A DNA stretch of 64,000 nucleotides from Pithys albifrons albifrons (GCF_047495875.1 NC_092475.1:7964501-8028500), one strand, 5' to 3'; counted from the stretch's first letter, positions 20,811-35,500 are shown. The notes: generated by a model from the letters alone, not told the origin. Numbers and translations are program-made.

Positions 20811-23800
20811 GATAAATTTAAAAGATGAATGCACCTCATGTAGGCTGGGGGCACACGTACAATGACACCACACTGCTAATGGTTCGTGTTTCCGTGTCCC
20901 AGTTTGGGTTTCTTTCCTCTGAATGCCCCTTCCCAGCGATGGCTCCGTGTGAGGAGCTGGGTCCTGGGAACGTGCAGCTTTGGCATGTTTGCTCTGGGGT
21001 TGAGGGATTGAGGTCACAGTGCAAGGCTGTTGCTGTACTGCTGTGAGGAGGAGTGATGTTCCAGCACCCCAGACCCACCTCTTGGCTGGTCACTGGTGGG
21101 AGGGAGGCAGGAGCTTGGGGAAAAAAACCCTGTGCTGTGCAGCTCCTGCAGGGCCGCAAGTTTGCAAACCCTTAGCAACCAAATTCCTGCTCCTGCCCAC
21201 TGCCTTCCCTACAAACGGTGCAGTTGCAAACACAGCCCTGAAACAAAGCTCCAAATACCACGTGCAATAGGCTCTGCTTGCAGACAAAGAGGGTGCACCC
21301 TGGTATTTGTCAAACAGGCACTTATGAAATCAGATAATAACAGGTACAAAGAATAATGGCACAACTCAGATTGCCTGTGGAATCATAAACATTTTGTTCA
21401 ACCAGTTGCACACCTTTGCTCTGAGCCAACTCCTCAGATGTCAGAATTATCTACAATTTGATACTCATGCTTAGGGAAAAAAACTAAAGGAAACAAACCC
21501 AAATGTAGTTCCAAAATGGAATGAATCTTTCAGCATATAATAAATCAAACAGAATATTGTTATTATTATGACCTTCCTCTGTGTTCATCAAAGAAAAAAA
21601 AACCCAAACTGGAGTCCTATTCATAGAAAGCTCTATTATTTATTTAGTAGCACAACTATAATGGAAGAAAATTTATAGCATATTGTGCTAAATAGGTAAT
21701 GAGTGCAATTTTCAAGTGCATTGTCAAAACCACCAATCCATTGTTTGAGTGGGAAACTGGCACAAGTGCTTGCTCCTTGGAAGAATATGGATAAAATACA
21801 GTTTACTTACATGTTCTTTAGTCAGTGGAGCTTGGAGACCTGGATGCATTTGAGGATCAGGGAAAGCCAGTGGAAGGCATCAGCTGTGGATGAGGAGCTG
21901 CTGTCATGGGCAGAGAGGAGGCAAAGCCACTGGGACAAGGGGGTGGCAGAGCTCTGTGCCACAGAGGTGCACTGAGAACTGGGGGAGAGAGCCAAAAGAT
22001 AAGGCTGGAAAGGCTTCCAGAACCCCTGGGACCCATTGTGGTGCAGGCTGATGGACACAGAAGTTTCTAGTTTGACTTAGACACACCCTTTGTGTCCATA
22101 GGCTGTGCTTTGCCAGGCTGAGCTTCCACTTGTCTTTGTGAGCTTGAATGTCAGACCACGAGAGACTCAAGACTATTCAGTGCATAGAATATAAACACAG
22201 AACTGGCAAAGCAACTGTGCTTGTGCTGCCTGCTCTGGGAAAAGAGATCAAATCATCCCAGCAACCTGGTAGTTTTGTACAACCCCTCACGTAAAAAAAC
22301 GGGAGCTCAACCTTCACTTGCCAATAAACAGTTTCAGGGTTTGAAATGGGATTTACAACGTGCAGTGATGAAATGGAATTTACAGCACTGACAGCTTCTG
22401 ATGAACTCTCCCTACAGGACAACCTCAGAGGAGGCCAAGTGGCCCAGAACTAGTTCTAAGACAAATCACTTTGTGATGATGGGGAGGGAGCAAGGAAGGA
22501 TATAAAACTGCTTGCTGTGCTGTTAATTTAATCATCTAGGGGAAAACAAGTCCTGGGAGAAAAAACCCAAAACACAGATAATGATTAAAAATGATGGAAA
22601 ATAAATGAGCTGCTTTTAATTAACAGTGATGCAGTATGAATTCTGCAGCTAGCAGGGCTCCTTTGTGATCCTCAAGTTATGTGCTTGCAAAAATAGAGCA
22701 TCAGAACAAGCCAGTGGCATCAGAAAAACCAAAATAGCTTTTATTTCACTTGATTTAACAAATCTAACTTCCCAGACTGAGGCTGATGGTTTCCCCTTGG
22801 GCATTCCTTCACAACAGGCAAAGGAAAATCAAAGGCTTGGAAACCAGGAGAGCTCGTACCTGCTGGGAGTGGTGAGATCACAAGTGAAATCTTTTTCAGC
22901 AAAGCTAATGTTATGGCAGAAACACATCAAGGAGTGGGCTACAGCCTAGTCTGGATCCTGCAGAGTTATTTTCTAACTAAAAATTAAAAGTGTTTCAATA
23001 AAAGGCAGAAAGTCAGAGTACCCATAAGAGACTTGGAAAATTTGTTTGGCTCCTCAGATGCTGTGGGAGTTGCTCTGCAGGCTGCAGTGGCTCCCTTTGC
23101 TCCTCTTCCAGGATTCCTGGGATTGAGTCAGCCACTTGTTTCTCCTCCCACGTTCTTGGATGTTGGAGTTGGGCCATGCAGAAATGACGTGGAGGAAATT
23201 TGGCTGCTCCATGTAAAGGAGAGATGTCATTAATTCCTGTCTGATCACAAAGTTATCAAGGGCCAAAATGTGGTGCTTAAACGAATGATGGATATTTTTG
23301 AGTCCAGTGCTATTTTCACCTCAAAACAAATGAAAGTGGACTTACTTAGATAAGTTTTATTTTAATCAAGACTGGAGGCTAAGATTAGTATTTCAGCCAG
23401 GTACAGCATCAGGTCTGTGGTTTTGTGGCAATGATGTGACTAGTTTGGGTCAAGTACAATGTCCCATTTAGGTTCTACAGTTGCTCCCTTTATTAAATCA
23501 TAATTTGCAGTGAATTCTATAATCATATCTTTTCATATGAAAAAATATTTCAGATGTTGAATATGAGAAAAAATAGAGCAAATGAGTTCCATGCGCTGAC
23601 ATGTTTGTGGGAGGAGAAGGGATTTCTCTTTCTACTTCAGTTGCCCCCATGATGGGATAAGAACAGTAGATTGAGAAATAAGAAATTAAAATGTGGTATT
23701 ATTTAATTAAAATACAACCTAAAAGCCAGTTCTACAAACAGTTTTGTAATAAGACAGCTCTAGTTAGGATGACATTGAAAATACCTGCCCAAACAGTCTC

Positions 23801-26307
23801 AGTCCTGGTGCCTGAAACTGGTGTACCTCTTCATTATGTTGCTGAAATATTACAAAATTCCAGGATGACTCTGCTTCAACTGTAAGGAAAAGTTAAATGC
23901 CAATTGCTGTTTTTGTGTGAGTGTAATCTGTAGTGGAACCTGAGCTAAAGCACAGTGAGAGCAGGAGAGAAAAATGCTGCCCAGAAACTCTGATGTGACT
24001 CAGTGTTCTTTGCTCCTCTTTTCCTTTTTTATATATATTATCTTGAGTTCTTTTTCTAATAGTCTTCATTTTTCACTGGGGAACTACTATTATCTGCATT
24101 TAAGATCACCTTGAGCTCATTTTAAGATATGTGCAAACACCCCCATCTTAAAAAAGCCCAGTCAGTTTGGTATATGCTACTTTTTAGTAAGAATTAAAAA
24201 AAAAGGGTGATTTTGAATTTACACATGGGCTTACCCACTCATCCCTTGCTGTTGCTCATTGTGATTAGGGGGGTGTTTTAGTTCTGAAGAGCCTTGATGT
24301 TATTTGGTAAATGAAGGACTTTGCAGACAGTTTGGAAAAGGATGAGAAAGAAGCTGCCCCTGCACTAATGAGAGGTTCAGATTTTTTGGTGACTGCAGTG
24401 TAAGATGCTGAGCTGGATGTGCAGGTCTGATATTTCATCTGATCTTAACCTGTGCTGGGCATTTCCTTCATCTGTAAAGATTGAGCAGGGTAAATTTGGG
24501 GGGTTCAAACAGAAAGAAGTTTCTCTGGCACAAATGCCAACCCCTGGCATGTTTCTGCCCTCCCTGCCGTGGCTGTGCAGGTGGTGGGAGCAACTTTGGG
24601 CAGGTGGTGCTCACAGGTCTGGAGCCTCTGGCCAAAGCACCTGCAACAGCCACACTCACAGCGGCTGCAGGCAGGGCTTCAGAGAAGGTCTGACACCCAC
24701 GTTGTGGTTTCCCTCGAGGCAAATCCACCTGAAGAAGCCTTGGATCCAAACCTGTGCTCTCTCAGACTGCAGGACTCTCACTAGTGCTGCCTGGCTGTTC
24801 CCAGGCTGTGCTCAGCATCCACCTCCTAATGGGATTTGACTGGAGGAAATAAATAAATCGAGAAGCTCTCCCAGGCAGATGTTTTCTGTAAAACCAGCCC
24901 TTTTGCAGAGCTGCTGGAGAGCACAGCCACAAAGACAGAGAAGCATCCTAGGGGAATGTGAGGAAGTGATTTGCAAGGGGTGGGGGCTGGTACCCACCGA
25001 GCAGCTGTGACACTGTGACACAGGGCCATCGCCTCACTGGTTACACAATTGGAAGCATTTTTTTCTTTGGTTTTGTTGCTGACATTTTTTCAGTCACTGG
25101 GTCGTTTTCTCCACTGACACAGTTCTGGTGGCTGAGCAGATACCATTAACCTGTTAGATTTCCCTGTCTGTGGTTTTCTAGATATACTTTAGCATTCCAC
25201 ATTGTAAGAAGGATGTGTTATATGAATATTTGTATTGACCAATTTTTTTCATGATAGTATCACTAGGAGAGTGTAATTCATTTGGCCAGGACCACTGCAG
25301 TACCAGTTTCTCATCTGCCTTATGAAATATGTCTTTGCTGGTAGGAATTTCGGTTTTCATGTTTGGAAGAAGAGTAATGTCCACAGCACAGAAGGTACAT
25401 GGGTTGGATATGGGCATGTGTGCAGTGCCTAAAGAATTCTTTCGATTTCTTGTTTATGTCAAAGAAGAACATGAAGATATGGAGATGGCAGGAGTAAAAT
25501 GTAGGAGAGGTAGAAGAGCTGGAATGAAGCAAGAGTGGATGAAGAAGATGGAAGACACATAGGATAGAGTTTTGCTGGGACAGGAACATGAAGAGAAGAC
25601 CACAGTGACATCTAGGACCTCTGTCTGATAAAATACAAAGCACATATTCCAGCTTCGGTACCTCAGGGCTTTTTTGAATCTGATTTGTATAATATTTAAT
25701 AATGATTAATCACCATGAATGTAAAGAGATGCAAGAAGGGTGTAAGGAAGAGCAGCACCATAAAGGACAGTCTTGTGACATGAGTGGAGGGATGGCATAA
25801 AGAAGGGCAGACCAAGCCCGGAGCTCCGCGCTGGCTGCAGGAGGCTGAGGACACACGGGATGTGGCTCGGGACTTCCACCTGGAGCGAAGGAGAAGAGGC
25901 CGCAGGCGCGGAGGGACTTGGACAGGTGGGCAGCGGGGCCGGTGCGGAAGGGCTGAGACCCGAGAGACGGTGAGATACGGAGATGGGATGCGCGGGCCCC
26001 GAGGGAACGGGGCAGGATGGGGCGGGCGGCCCAGGTGCGGGGTTAGGGCAGAGCAGGTGCCGGACGAGGGGAGGGAGGGGCAGGGCTGGGAAAGGCAAGG
26101 CGAGGCAGGGCAGGGCGGGGCTGCCCGGACTAGGGCAGAGCGGACCCGATCCCGCGGGGCTGAACCGGGCTGTGCTGTCCGGGGCAGGCTGGCGGAGGGA
26201 CAGTCGCGGACCGGGGCAGGAGGAATCCGCAGGCGGTACCCGCAGGCAGAGCCCCGCACGCCGGTGCCCGGCCCGGGGGGCGGAGCGGGCAGGCGGGGCG
26301 GGCGCGG

Positions 26308-26328
26308 CTCTGCTCTGCTCTGCTCTGC
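26308..26328 (+). repeat. (CTCTG)n microsatellite upstream of ATP9A
   Basis: Four consecutive CTCTG units just upstream of the ATP9A start codon. The tract is short but perfect, so its length may vary between individuals. Confidence 0.85.
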
Positions 26329-26436
26329 GTGCTGGGCGGCGGCCGCGGCCCCTCGGCGTTACCGCCAGACGGCGGGCCCGGCTCGGCGCTGCTGGGAGCG
26401 CGTCCCGCCCGCCCCGCTCCGCCCCGCACCGCGGCC

Positions 26437-26504
26437 ATGACCGACAACATCCCGCTGCAGCCCGTGCGCCAGAAGAAGCGCATGGACAGCAAGCACCGCG
26501 GCGG
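26437..26504 (+). CDS. ATP9A: ATP9A coding exon 1
   Basis: Encodes residues 1-22 and two bases of Gly23, inside the CpG island. The donor is GTGAGC at 26505, phase 2. The peptide is nearly identical to the human N terminus. Confidence 0.95.
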
Positions 26505-29500
26505 GTGAGCACGGCAAGCACCGCGCGGGGGCTGCGAGGCGGGCCGCACGACCCCCGGGAGCCGCTGCGGGATGCGCAGGGACGGCCACGGGGCGAGCCC
26601 CGGGAGGAGGAGGAGGAGGAAGGGGGAGGCAGGCGGGTGCTGACAGGTTGCTCCTGACGCCATTGCCTGGCACGCCCGGGCGGAGGGCAGGGATGGTGCG
26701 GGGCGGCGCTGGCCGGGGCTGCGGGGACGGGGACAGCGCTGGGCAGCCCCTCGCGGGGGGACGGAGCGTGCCGGCCTGCACCGCCCGCGGGCAAAGCACC
26801 CGCCCTGCCCGGCCCCTGCTTGTCATCCATCCCCGCTGCCACCCCTCCGCGGGGCTGGAGATCCCCCGGCCTTGGACATAAATGATGTGTGTGGATGTGT
26901 AACAAAGGCCCCGGCTGGAAGCTCCGATTCACTGTATCAGCTACAGCAATACAGTATCCTTGGTGTGCCATGTTGCAATATCCCGAGTGTGGGCTGCGTT
27001 CCTAGAGGATATAAATGTATATATATTTATACTGGTATTCCCGTGCAGGAAGTTAAATAAGAAAAATGGTCTTTTAATAGTATTTCGTTATGAAATTGCA
27101 CCACCACGCAGACAGGTTGGCTTGCACGCAGTGGGATGTACGGGGTATCCACGTTACCTGGCTGTCAGCTATTGCAGCATTTCATTTGTTCCTGGATGAT
27201 TTGTTTTTTAAAACACGGTGAGTGGTATTAGGAAAATAAACCAAAATATCTGAGGAAATCTTCACTGTTAGAACAAGGGGAAATATTTACATTTTTCTTG
27301 TTTGTTATGGTTTGGGTTGATCGTTTTCATTCAGATTCCTGTAATTGAAATTGTTCTACATAGTTTATTCAGTATTAGAATTAATTCTTGCTGTCAGCAT
27401 TGTTTCTGGCACCTGATGTAGTAGTGCCATGAGCTGGAGGAGTGTGTGATGCAGCAAGTAATTCCCCAGTGCCTGTGTCACATGCATCACCGAGCAAGTA
27501 CCACAAGGTGCAGCCACCATGGCATTAAATGTGGTGACGTGATTGAAGGGATTGGGCAGAGGTGAAGGCCTAAGAAATTTCTCAACTTTTCTTGAATGAT
27601 TTCTTTTCCTAAAGTTCTCTAATCTCCACCAGGACCCTCCTGGGTGTTATGATGTGATTAGTACTGTCTAACAGAAGTTGCCCTCATCTAACCTAAGCTA
27701 TGGTTTGTTGGATTCTACCTGATTAGCAGTCACAGAGAGGATTTCCACTGTTAGCAAAAAATTCTGGCAGCATGTGGAGGAAGATTGCCTAGGATTTTTC
27801 TCCATAGCAGTTGAAATAACTTGGATTTGGTGGGGTTTTTTTGGTGTGGTAACTGTTGGGGATGGAACTTGTTTGACTGATGAGTAGCCTGTGGTCTGTG
27901 AGTAGTTTGGTCAAAAAATAGGGTGGATAAGAAAGCATCCAAGTCAGGCAAAACCAAACCAATAGTATAAACCAAAGAAGAAATCAGCCAGTGGAAGGAT
28001 CCCTGGTGTTACATCCAGAGCAGAGTCCTGGGAATCCTAAGCAATAATCTGGACCTCCCTTTTTCTGTTCCCTCTGAGGAAAAAACAAACAAAAGTTATG
28101 TTCCTTGCTATATCTGAAAACTTGGGGATAAGCAAGTCTTGTAAGGCTTCACCTTAGCATAGCCCTAACTGGTTTCTACTGTGGGGATTCCTGCTACCAG
28201 GAGTGGCAAATTCTCAGACAGATTTTTGTCCCTGTGGTCTTCTGGAGTGGGGAGCAAATTTCTGGTCATGTACTGAGTGACTTCATAGACATCTTTGTTT
28301 CTATTAACATAAAAATGACAAATGCCTAATTCCCATGTAGGGCAGGTGTCATCCAGCAAGGCTTTCATTACCCTCAGCCTCTCACATACTTTGGAGAGAA
28401 ATCAGGAAGGAACTCACTTGGTAGCTTTGCAGAGATGAGTGATGGCTTAGATGGCTGCAGTCTGTGTCAGGGAGAAGCCATGTGCTTAATGAACCAAGTG
28501 GGAGCAGTGGTTATCTGTTCCTGGCAGAACTTTATGTGGCTCTCCCTTGCTTCAGTCAAAGGCTAAGCTCTAAGTTCTGCAGCTGTGTGCCTTGAATTCA
28601 GCCATGTTCTCCCAAATGCTCTGCAGCTCTCTGGAAACCACTTGAGCTGTGTGCCAGTTAGGAGGGAAGGGTGGCATGAACTGCAGGGGGACTGTTGGTG
28701 GGAGGGTAAGTGAGCCTGAGCTTCCCAGGGGCCAAGTTCTGCTGGGAAGAGAGCCACAAGTTCCAAAAGTACTCCAGGTGCTCTGTTCAGCACATGACAC
28801 AAGTTTTTCCCTAAATAGCTCATGGTCTCAGTCCACAACCCTGCAAGGCTTTTTTTGAAACCAGCAAACTGCTGGGCTCATGCTGCTGCTACGGTCAAGG
28901 CCTTGATCCAGAAACGTGGGGGGAAGGATGAGGAATGAGACAGGGAAGGAGGAGCTTTACAGTAATGCTTCACGAAGCCATTCCATTGTACATGCCTCTG
29001 TACTCTGGCTCTATTTAAAATGGCAAATTCCATTTCAAAGTCAACAGAGAGATGGGAGCTCCTGCCCTCCATCTGCCTGCCACGTGGGTGTGCCTTGGCG
29101 TGTGCAGAGCTGGGCTGCTTTCCCAAAGCTGAGCTCTTTTGTTGGATGGCAGGGGTGGGCTGCAGGAATAGCAGTTCTCCTGGCCCCTTCCTGAGCCACA
29201 GCAGCTGTGCCAGGGCATGGTCTGAGATGGGAATATTCAGAATGTTTCACGTGGAATGTGTCATGTGAAGGGGCATAAAGAGTACGGGTGGTGGTACTTT
29301 CTTTATCCATGAAAAATTTGTTATATGCTTTGGAAATAATGTCATGTGGGAGGTTGGTTTGTATATTAAAGGTGCCAAGGACTTACTAGCACAGCCCATG
29401 AGGGTCGTAGAAACATAATGTGAGAAATGCCCCTGTTTTAGACATGACTAAATATGTCAATGAACTTCAGCATTAATTTGACAAATACTACTCCCATATT

Positions 29501-32500
29501 AGATAAATGTGACACTTTCTTCCCACTAGGTTTGTTTTGCATGAAAAATGCTTATGCAAGCATTTTTCACTTGGTCTTCAAATGCTTCTTCATCAAACAT
29601 GATGCTTTTGTAAATAAAAAATGATTCCTGGTAATGGCTGTTCATCTGGCAGTCAGTCTGTCATATTACTGCTTCTACATCATCACTAAGAATGCATTTT
29701 TGTAAGCAAGATAATCCCAAGTGAAGTACAGAGCAGACCTGTTCTTCAGCACCTCCTGTTCATTTAGATCCCTGTGCAGATTAAGGAACACATCATTTAT
29801 AGGCCTCAAAGTTTCAGATACAGTTCAGATCCAACAAGATGCTTTAGAGTGGTTGTGACTCTATTTGGGGATTTCTGAACTTGTTTCTTCTTGATTTTTG
29901 CCAAGTTATGATTTAAAATGTGAATAGCACAGTGCTGTATAAACTGCCCCATATAAGATGTCTTCATTTATTTTTTTATGGTCTTTCTGTAAGGTGATAA
30001 TTCTTGAAAGTTTGTGGTTCATTCTGACTTGCTAGTTTGTTATACTTCAGGGATTCTTGCAGTAACTGTTGTTCAATGCTTCACTTGCAAAATGGAGAAG
30101 GAGAAATGTTTAGGAATGTCTATTCATGCCTAAACTTTTATAGAGAACTGCTCACATTTCTGTAACTCTATGATTCCTATTCCTGGAAAATATGTATTAA
30201 TTTTATCAGCACTTCTAAGCAGCAGTGTAAACTTTCAGCTGTTTTTCCAGACAGTTTTTCTCTTTCAAGGATGTTGCCTTTGGTTTTCCTGATGAAAAGT
30301 GTTTTATTATTCCTAATAATGCAAATAGTTCTCTGCCAGAAACTTCCTCCCTTGACGCTGCCCTTGCCCTGAGCAGAAAACTGTGGAATAATGTGATAGC
30401 CTGAACAGCCCCTTCCCTCATCATCTGGGTTTCTAAGCTTGATACTTAAAAACAGGGGTATCCAAAGAAACAGGAGTTCACAGAACTACACAATACCTGT
30501 AAAATTATTTCAGGGAGGAACAAGTAAGTTAACTGGAAAAAGGACTTTTTATTTAATGGGAACAAGGCTAATCTGAAAACATATTTCTATGTGTTTGGAG
30601 TACTTTAATTCTGGTATCCAAGTAAATGGATTTGTCAGAATGGTGGGGGGTTTTGAGGTTAAAATTATTCCATTTTAAGAGGAGAAGGGGAAAAGACAAA
30701 TGTCTGGAATGGTCCTTATTAGGTTCACCACCCATCTTTCTGCTGCTTCTTTCCCTTTTGCTCTCAGTATGAGTTGTGTCTTGTCCCCCCAGCGTGTGGG
30801 TCTCCCGTGCTGGTATTTAGCAGTAAGTGTGTGCATTGGTGTTTGCTCATATTGCAACATCATCAGGGTGAGACAGAGGGCCCAGGCAGTGGGAGTGTCC
30901 TGCCTGCACATGCCCTTAGTATGTGAAAACATGACCTGCCAGTGCAGCAGCTCCTTTTTTTGCAAAGCGCTTTTTAAGGATCACAGATATCATGCAGAAG
31001 ATTTTAAAGCAGAACTAAGGAGCTTATTAATCTTTTCTTCCCCAGTAAAATTTAACACATCATTGAAAAGTTTAAAAAAATATAAAAAATACGGCAAGTG
31101 AATATCTTTGGAAGGAGTGATAAATACCTGCCTGTAAGAATGAATACCTGGTTCTGTGCTTGAGAATTATCTGTGTTTTTACCAAAAGTTCATTTTCTAT
31201 CTTATTTCAGCAAGCCATGGGCTGGCACTTGAGCAATGAGTGTGTGAGATAACATTAATCTGGCCCAGGTTTGGAGGTAGTTTTCTGCCTTGTGCCCACC
31301 CAGCAAAGCATAGGAGGGAAAAACAAGGTAATGGAATAGGTGAGAGTTAAATGCCAGTGCTGGGGCTGAGCAAGTGCCCTCCTAACAAAAATTCTTCGAA
31401 GGACTGGGGAGTGAAAGTCAGCATTTGGTGGCTGTCAGGACATCCAGGCACTGTTGCTCGGGTTCCTGGCTGGGGCTGTGGCTCTGGAGGAGGCTCCCAG
31501 CCCCTGATGGGATGGGATGGGATTCCTGAGCACTGCTGAACCTCCCCAGTAAGCGTTGCAAACTCTGGGAGTGCTGGTTGTAGTATTGTCCTCACTGGTT
31601 GGACTTTGGTTTTTATTAATTAGGTTTTCAGTTTGCTTTCCCTGTAATTCAGGACATTGAAAAAACTGTGACTTGAGCTGGGCAGGAATTTCACAAACAT
31701 CATTTTTGCACAGCTGATTCTCCCATGCCCTTTCATATTTTCACTTGAAGCTGCATTATTTTTAGGTTGTTTCTTAAACCTTATAGTAACATAGCATTTG
31801 TAAATTAAAGTTCTTATAGCAATGATTATGTTGTGTGGGAATGCAATGAGAGGTCATGACTTTGATTGAAGAAATCAAATTTTGGGCAATTTCACTTTTG
31901 TGCAGTTGCCTTTTACTTCCCTGCCTTTGTAAGTGCTCTCAGTTTTGGGGGGTGCTCTCTCATTTGGAACCACACAAGTGTAGGCCATTTTGCAATGCTA
32001 GATGTTGGCCTTCATAGAGAGCTCCTAGGAATTTCAGGAACAAAATACTAAGAGCAGTGTAATTGTATGTAAACAGCTGGGCAGAGCACACTTCTTAAGG
32101 TAAAACATTTTGATAACTTTGTGGGGTTTGTTTGCCTTTTTCTTTTATACCAATGAAGGAAACACTGATAGTCACTGAATTTATTAAAATGTCTCAAACT
32201 CTGCTTTGGAGACACAGGTGTTGGTTTGAAGATGTGCTCAGATATTTGGAGCATGTGGGTGAATTTTACTTCATAGAAAATATTCCCAGCACAAGTAAAG
32301 ATTACATTAAATTGACAGTAGTGCCTTGTTTGAGCCTTCCTTATTCTATTGTAAATATTGTGATATAGGTGTGTGGGTACTTTTGCTCTTGAGTACAATC
32401 CCTATAACAGGCCCAACCTAAAAAATAAACAAAAGTAACTGGTTTCAGATCTCTGATTACAAGGACAGACTGACTCTGTAAATGCAAAGCACATTGTGGT

Positions 32501-35500
32501 GAAATGGGGTGTGTGGACACCAGATTTGCTCCCCTGGGCAAAGCCTCTTTTTGGGAGACTTTTCTCCATTGTAAAAGAAGGAAAAACACTTTTCCCTTCC
32601 CTTTTTCTTTCTTTTTAAAATTTTCTATAGAGTATATCTCTTTCCTGTTGTGATCCAAATACCACAATTTCCACTATTTTCCATTAAAATATATTTGGGA
32701 TGCCAGTGAGTATTTGTCTTAGGTCCTCACCTGCAAACACAAAGGAAAACTGCAGTTAAAAGATATCAAGCTAATAAAACACTAACTTTGCTCTTTGTCT
32801 CATGCTGGTAACAAACTACCTTTCAGATGTGAGTGTTCACAAATGTGTAGGGAAAAAAGAACTGCTAGTTAGTTTCTCTTAACAAGCAAAAATAGTTGGT
32901 AGAGTTGAAAAAAATTGAGTTTCAAGCACTGAGGACAAACATAACTTTTTGAAGTGAGTTACATTTGGGGTACTTATGTTAATTCTGTTTGTATGGTACT
33001 ACCTTGGGGATAGTCAAACATGAAAGTCCATTGGCTTAGAAACATAACAAATTCAGAATAACAGGTAATATTCCTGTACAGGAAAAAGCAGAAATGACAG
33101 CGATGCTTCAAGTCTGTAGGAAATCAGATGCCTCTTGTATATACCTGAATATTAAAACATCTCCAATTATTTGATTCCAGTAATTTGATTTAGATATTCC
33201 TGCTGTCAGGGTTGGAATGGTTCTCCTTGCCCACTGTGTTTATTTCTCTGGTTTTCCTGCACTCTCCTAATTTTCTTTTCTTCAGCAAATGCAAGTCAGA
33301 GCTGAGAGTGCAGTGGTGTTGGTAAAGCTGAGCTGTACATGGGCAGTGTTTGCTGATGGAGGTGACACCAGTAGGAGCATTATTGAAACTGGGGGACCTG
33401 ATGTTCCCTCTGGTTTTGGAGTGGAGGGTTTGACATCAGCTGGAGGGGACTGTTGGGCACCATCACAAAGCTTGTGGTTTCATGTTTCTTCAGTGCCAAC
33501 ATGTGTTGCTGTGTAATGCTCTGCTGTCTCGTCAGCGTTTCAGTCTCAAGGCTTCTTTGAGCAAGGCAACCACCTTTCCTGTGTTTGGGTGGCATTTCTA
33601 CACTCAGGGCTTAGGTTGTGCTTGAGTACAGATGAGAGAAAATCCACCTTTTCAGGGCTCATTTGTCACTCTTCATGAAACAGAATAATGGCAAATAATT
33701 TGATTATGCAAAAATCCTTTTATCTAGTTTTAAAAGCTTGTGAGAAATTATCTTTCAAGTCAGGCTTGTGAAGTTAATGTCTGTGAGTGCTCATGGAGCA
33801 CTGGATCACATGGTGACACCTCTTTATTTCTGGAAGCAAAGTTGATTTTTACTCCCCTTCTGTACTGAGGGAACTAACTTGACTGATAACACTTCTTTCT
33901 ATTTGCATCCAGCAGGGCATAAAACATTAAAAAACAGGGTTCTTTGTAGGAAACCACCTTCTGTGTGGTGAGTTGGGAACTGTGAGGATTGTGCTGCACA
34001 CATCTTTTGGCAAGACAGGGACTTCAAGAGATGAACACCTGGTGTACTTCCTTGAATCATTATTTCTTAGTGAGCTGTGCAGTTAAGAGAACTTTTGTGG
34101 CAGAATGCTTGTTCAAGTACAGATCTTTGTTGTGCTTTCTGGAAAGATGTTTGTAAGAGCTCTGAAGCTTTTGATTATCCCTCTGGCCTATGCAGACTTT
34201 CCCAAATGTCAATGAAATTCAATAGGTCTGTTTGTAAAGGAACAAGGGGGATTGGGAAGAGATTGGCTTTCAGGAAGAAGCAGTGACAACAGGAAAACAA
34301 CCCCACTGGGGCGTGGGAGGCCACAGTGCTGCGATTTTGAACTGAGGTTTTTTCAAGGTATGAGAGGGGTTTCTGATTCATCTTTGCACCTTCCTTGAAG
34401 GGATTGAGGCTCTGTTTGATTCCTTGTCCCAATAAGAGTTTTAACATTGAGCACTGTTAGGTTTTTTTCACTAAAATTCATGTGAGCACAGAGTATTTGG
34501 TGGCCTTAGTGCCAGGCTGAAGGTCCTGTGAAGTGCCTGGAGCTGGTGGCAGGTGGGGTCCCACCTGTGCAAAGAAAAGGTCTTGGGTGAATGTGTGTCA
34601 CTCAGAGAAGCATGTTAAAAATTAATGAGTTAACTAATGAATGTTCCTTCTGTAGGTGCTGTGATTGCTTAAGATGCTGTGGGAGGAGAGACCCAAGGCC
34701 TCGCACTGTTTGGCTTGGCCACCCAGAGAAGAGAGAGCAGAGATACCCTCGCAATGTGATCAACAATCAGAAATACAACTTTTTTACATTTCTCCCTGGG
34801 GTAAGCATGAATCACATTACTTTTCATCATCCCACCTCAGCGTTTTCCCCATTTTCAGAAGTTTTACAGTAGACAGGTGCAGAACCTGGATCTGGAGAAA
34901 ATAATGTTTGGGTTGGGTTTAGTAGGCTTTTTGCAAAGTCTGCCTTAGGGCAGACATAGATCTGTCCTGAGTGTCCAGGACTACTCTAATACTGCCCAAG
35001 TGAGCATTTAGTCACTGGAAGAGCATGCAAAAATGTTTCCAGTGGCTAGTTTAATATGCATAACATCTGAACTCCATTAATCTTCTCCCTCCTCTTTTTT
35101 TTTCTATTTTTTAGGTGTTATTTAACCAGTTCAAATACTTCTTCAACCTCTATTTCTTGCTTTTGGCCTGCTCTCAGTTCGTGGTTGAGATGAGGCTTGG
35201 TGCACTTTACACGTACTGGGTTCCTCTGGTAGGTCACTGAAGGTTTATTTATTTAAGAAAGTTTCAGTGTTTGACAAGATTTCTTGTGCTGCCTTTTCTG
35301 CGGGGTGTGAGTTGGCACCTTAAATCATGTTGTTAACTTACTTCTTCAGGCCTCTGCCATATGTGTTGTGGTATAGACACCTGTTGTAGCCTTAAGGTTG
35401 ATTTTGTGGAGGTTTCACAGTGATGTGAGAGGACTCTGCCCTTGACTTGTTCATCTGTGGGGTGTTAACAGGCACGGACAGAGCTTTGAACACGAGAAAA

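Larger units (their letters stand above)
15751..25780. other. Intergenic region between SALL4 and ATP9A
   Basis: Ten kilobases without a supportable gene. The many short open frames on both strands lack domains. Contents recognised: a CR1 fragment at 19428-19530, a candidate conserved element at about 20480-20810, and short T- or A-runs (for example 19916-19927, 20341-20350, 21594-21602). The rest is unremarkable single-copy-looking sequence. Confidence 0.7.
25790..26880. promoter_or_regulatory. ATP9A: CpG island and promoter of ATP9A
   Basis: A sharp rise in GC and CpG content starts near 25800 and falls away after about 26880, with ATP9A exon 1 inside it. GC-box-like GGGGCGG/GGGCGG words are frequent and there is no TATA box. 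A (CTCTG)4 tract at 26308-26328 sits about 110 bases before the start codon, probably in the 5' UTR. A (GGA)n run lies at about 26604-26620 in intron 1. Long open frames on both strands here are GC artefacts. Confidence 0.75.

Noticed and set aside
24405..24839. 144-codon open frame upstream of ATP9A
   Set aside because: No domain, no nearby promoter or poly(A) signal, overlapped by frames on the other strand; consistent with chance.
25706..26971. Long open frame (421 codons) on the - strand over the ATP9A CpG island
   Set aside because: Pro/Ala/Arg/Ser-rich translation in every frame is typical of GC-rich DNA, where stop codons are rare. It has no domain and it overlaps ATP9A exon 1 antisense.
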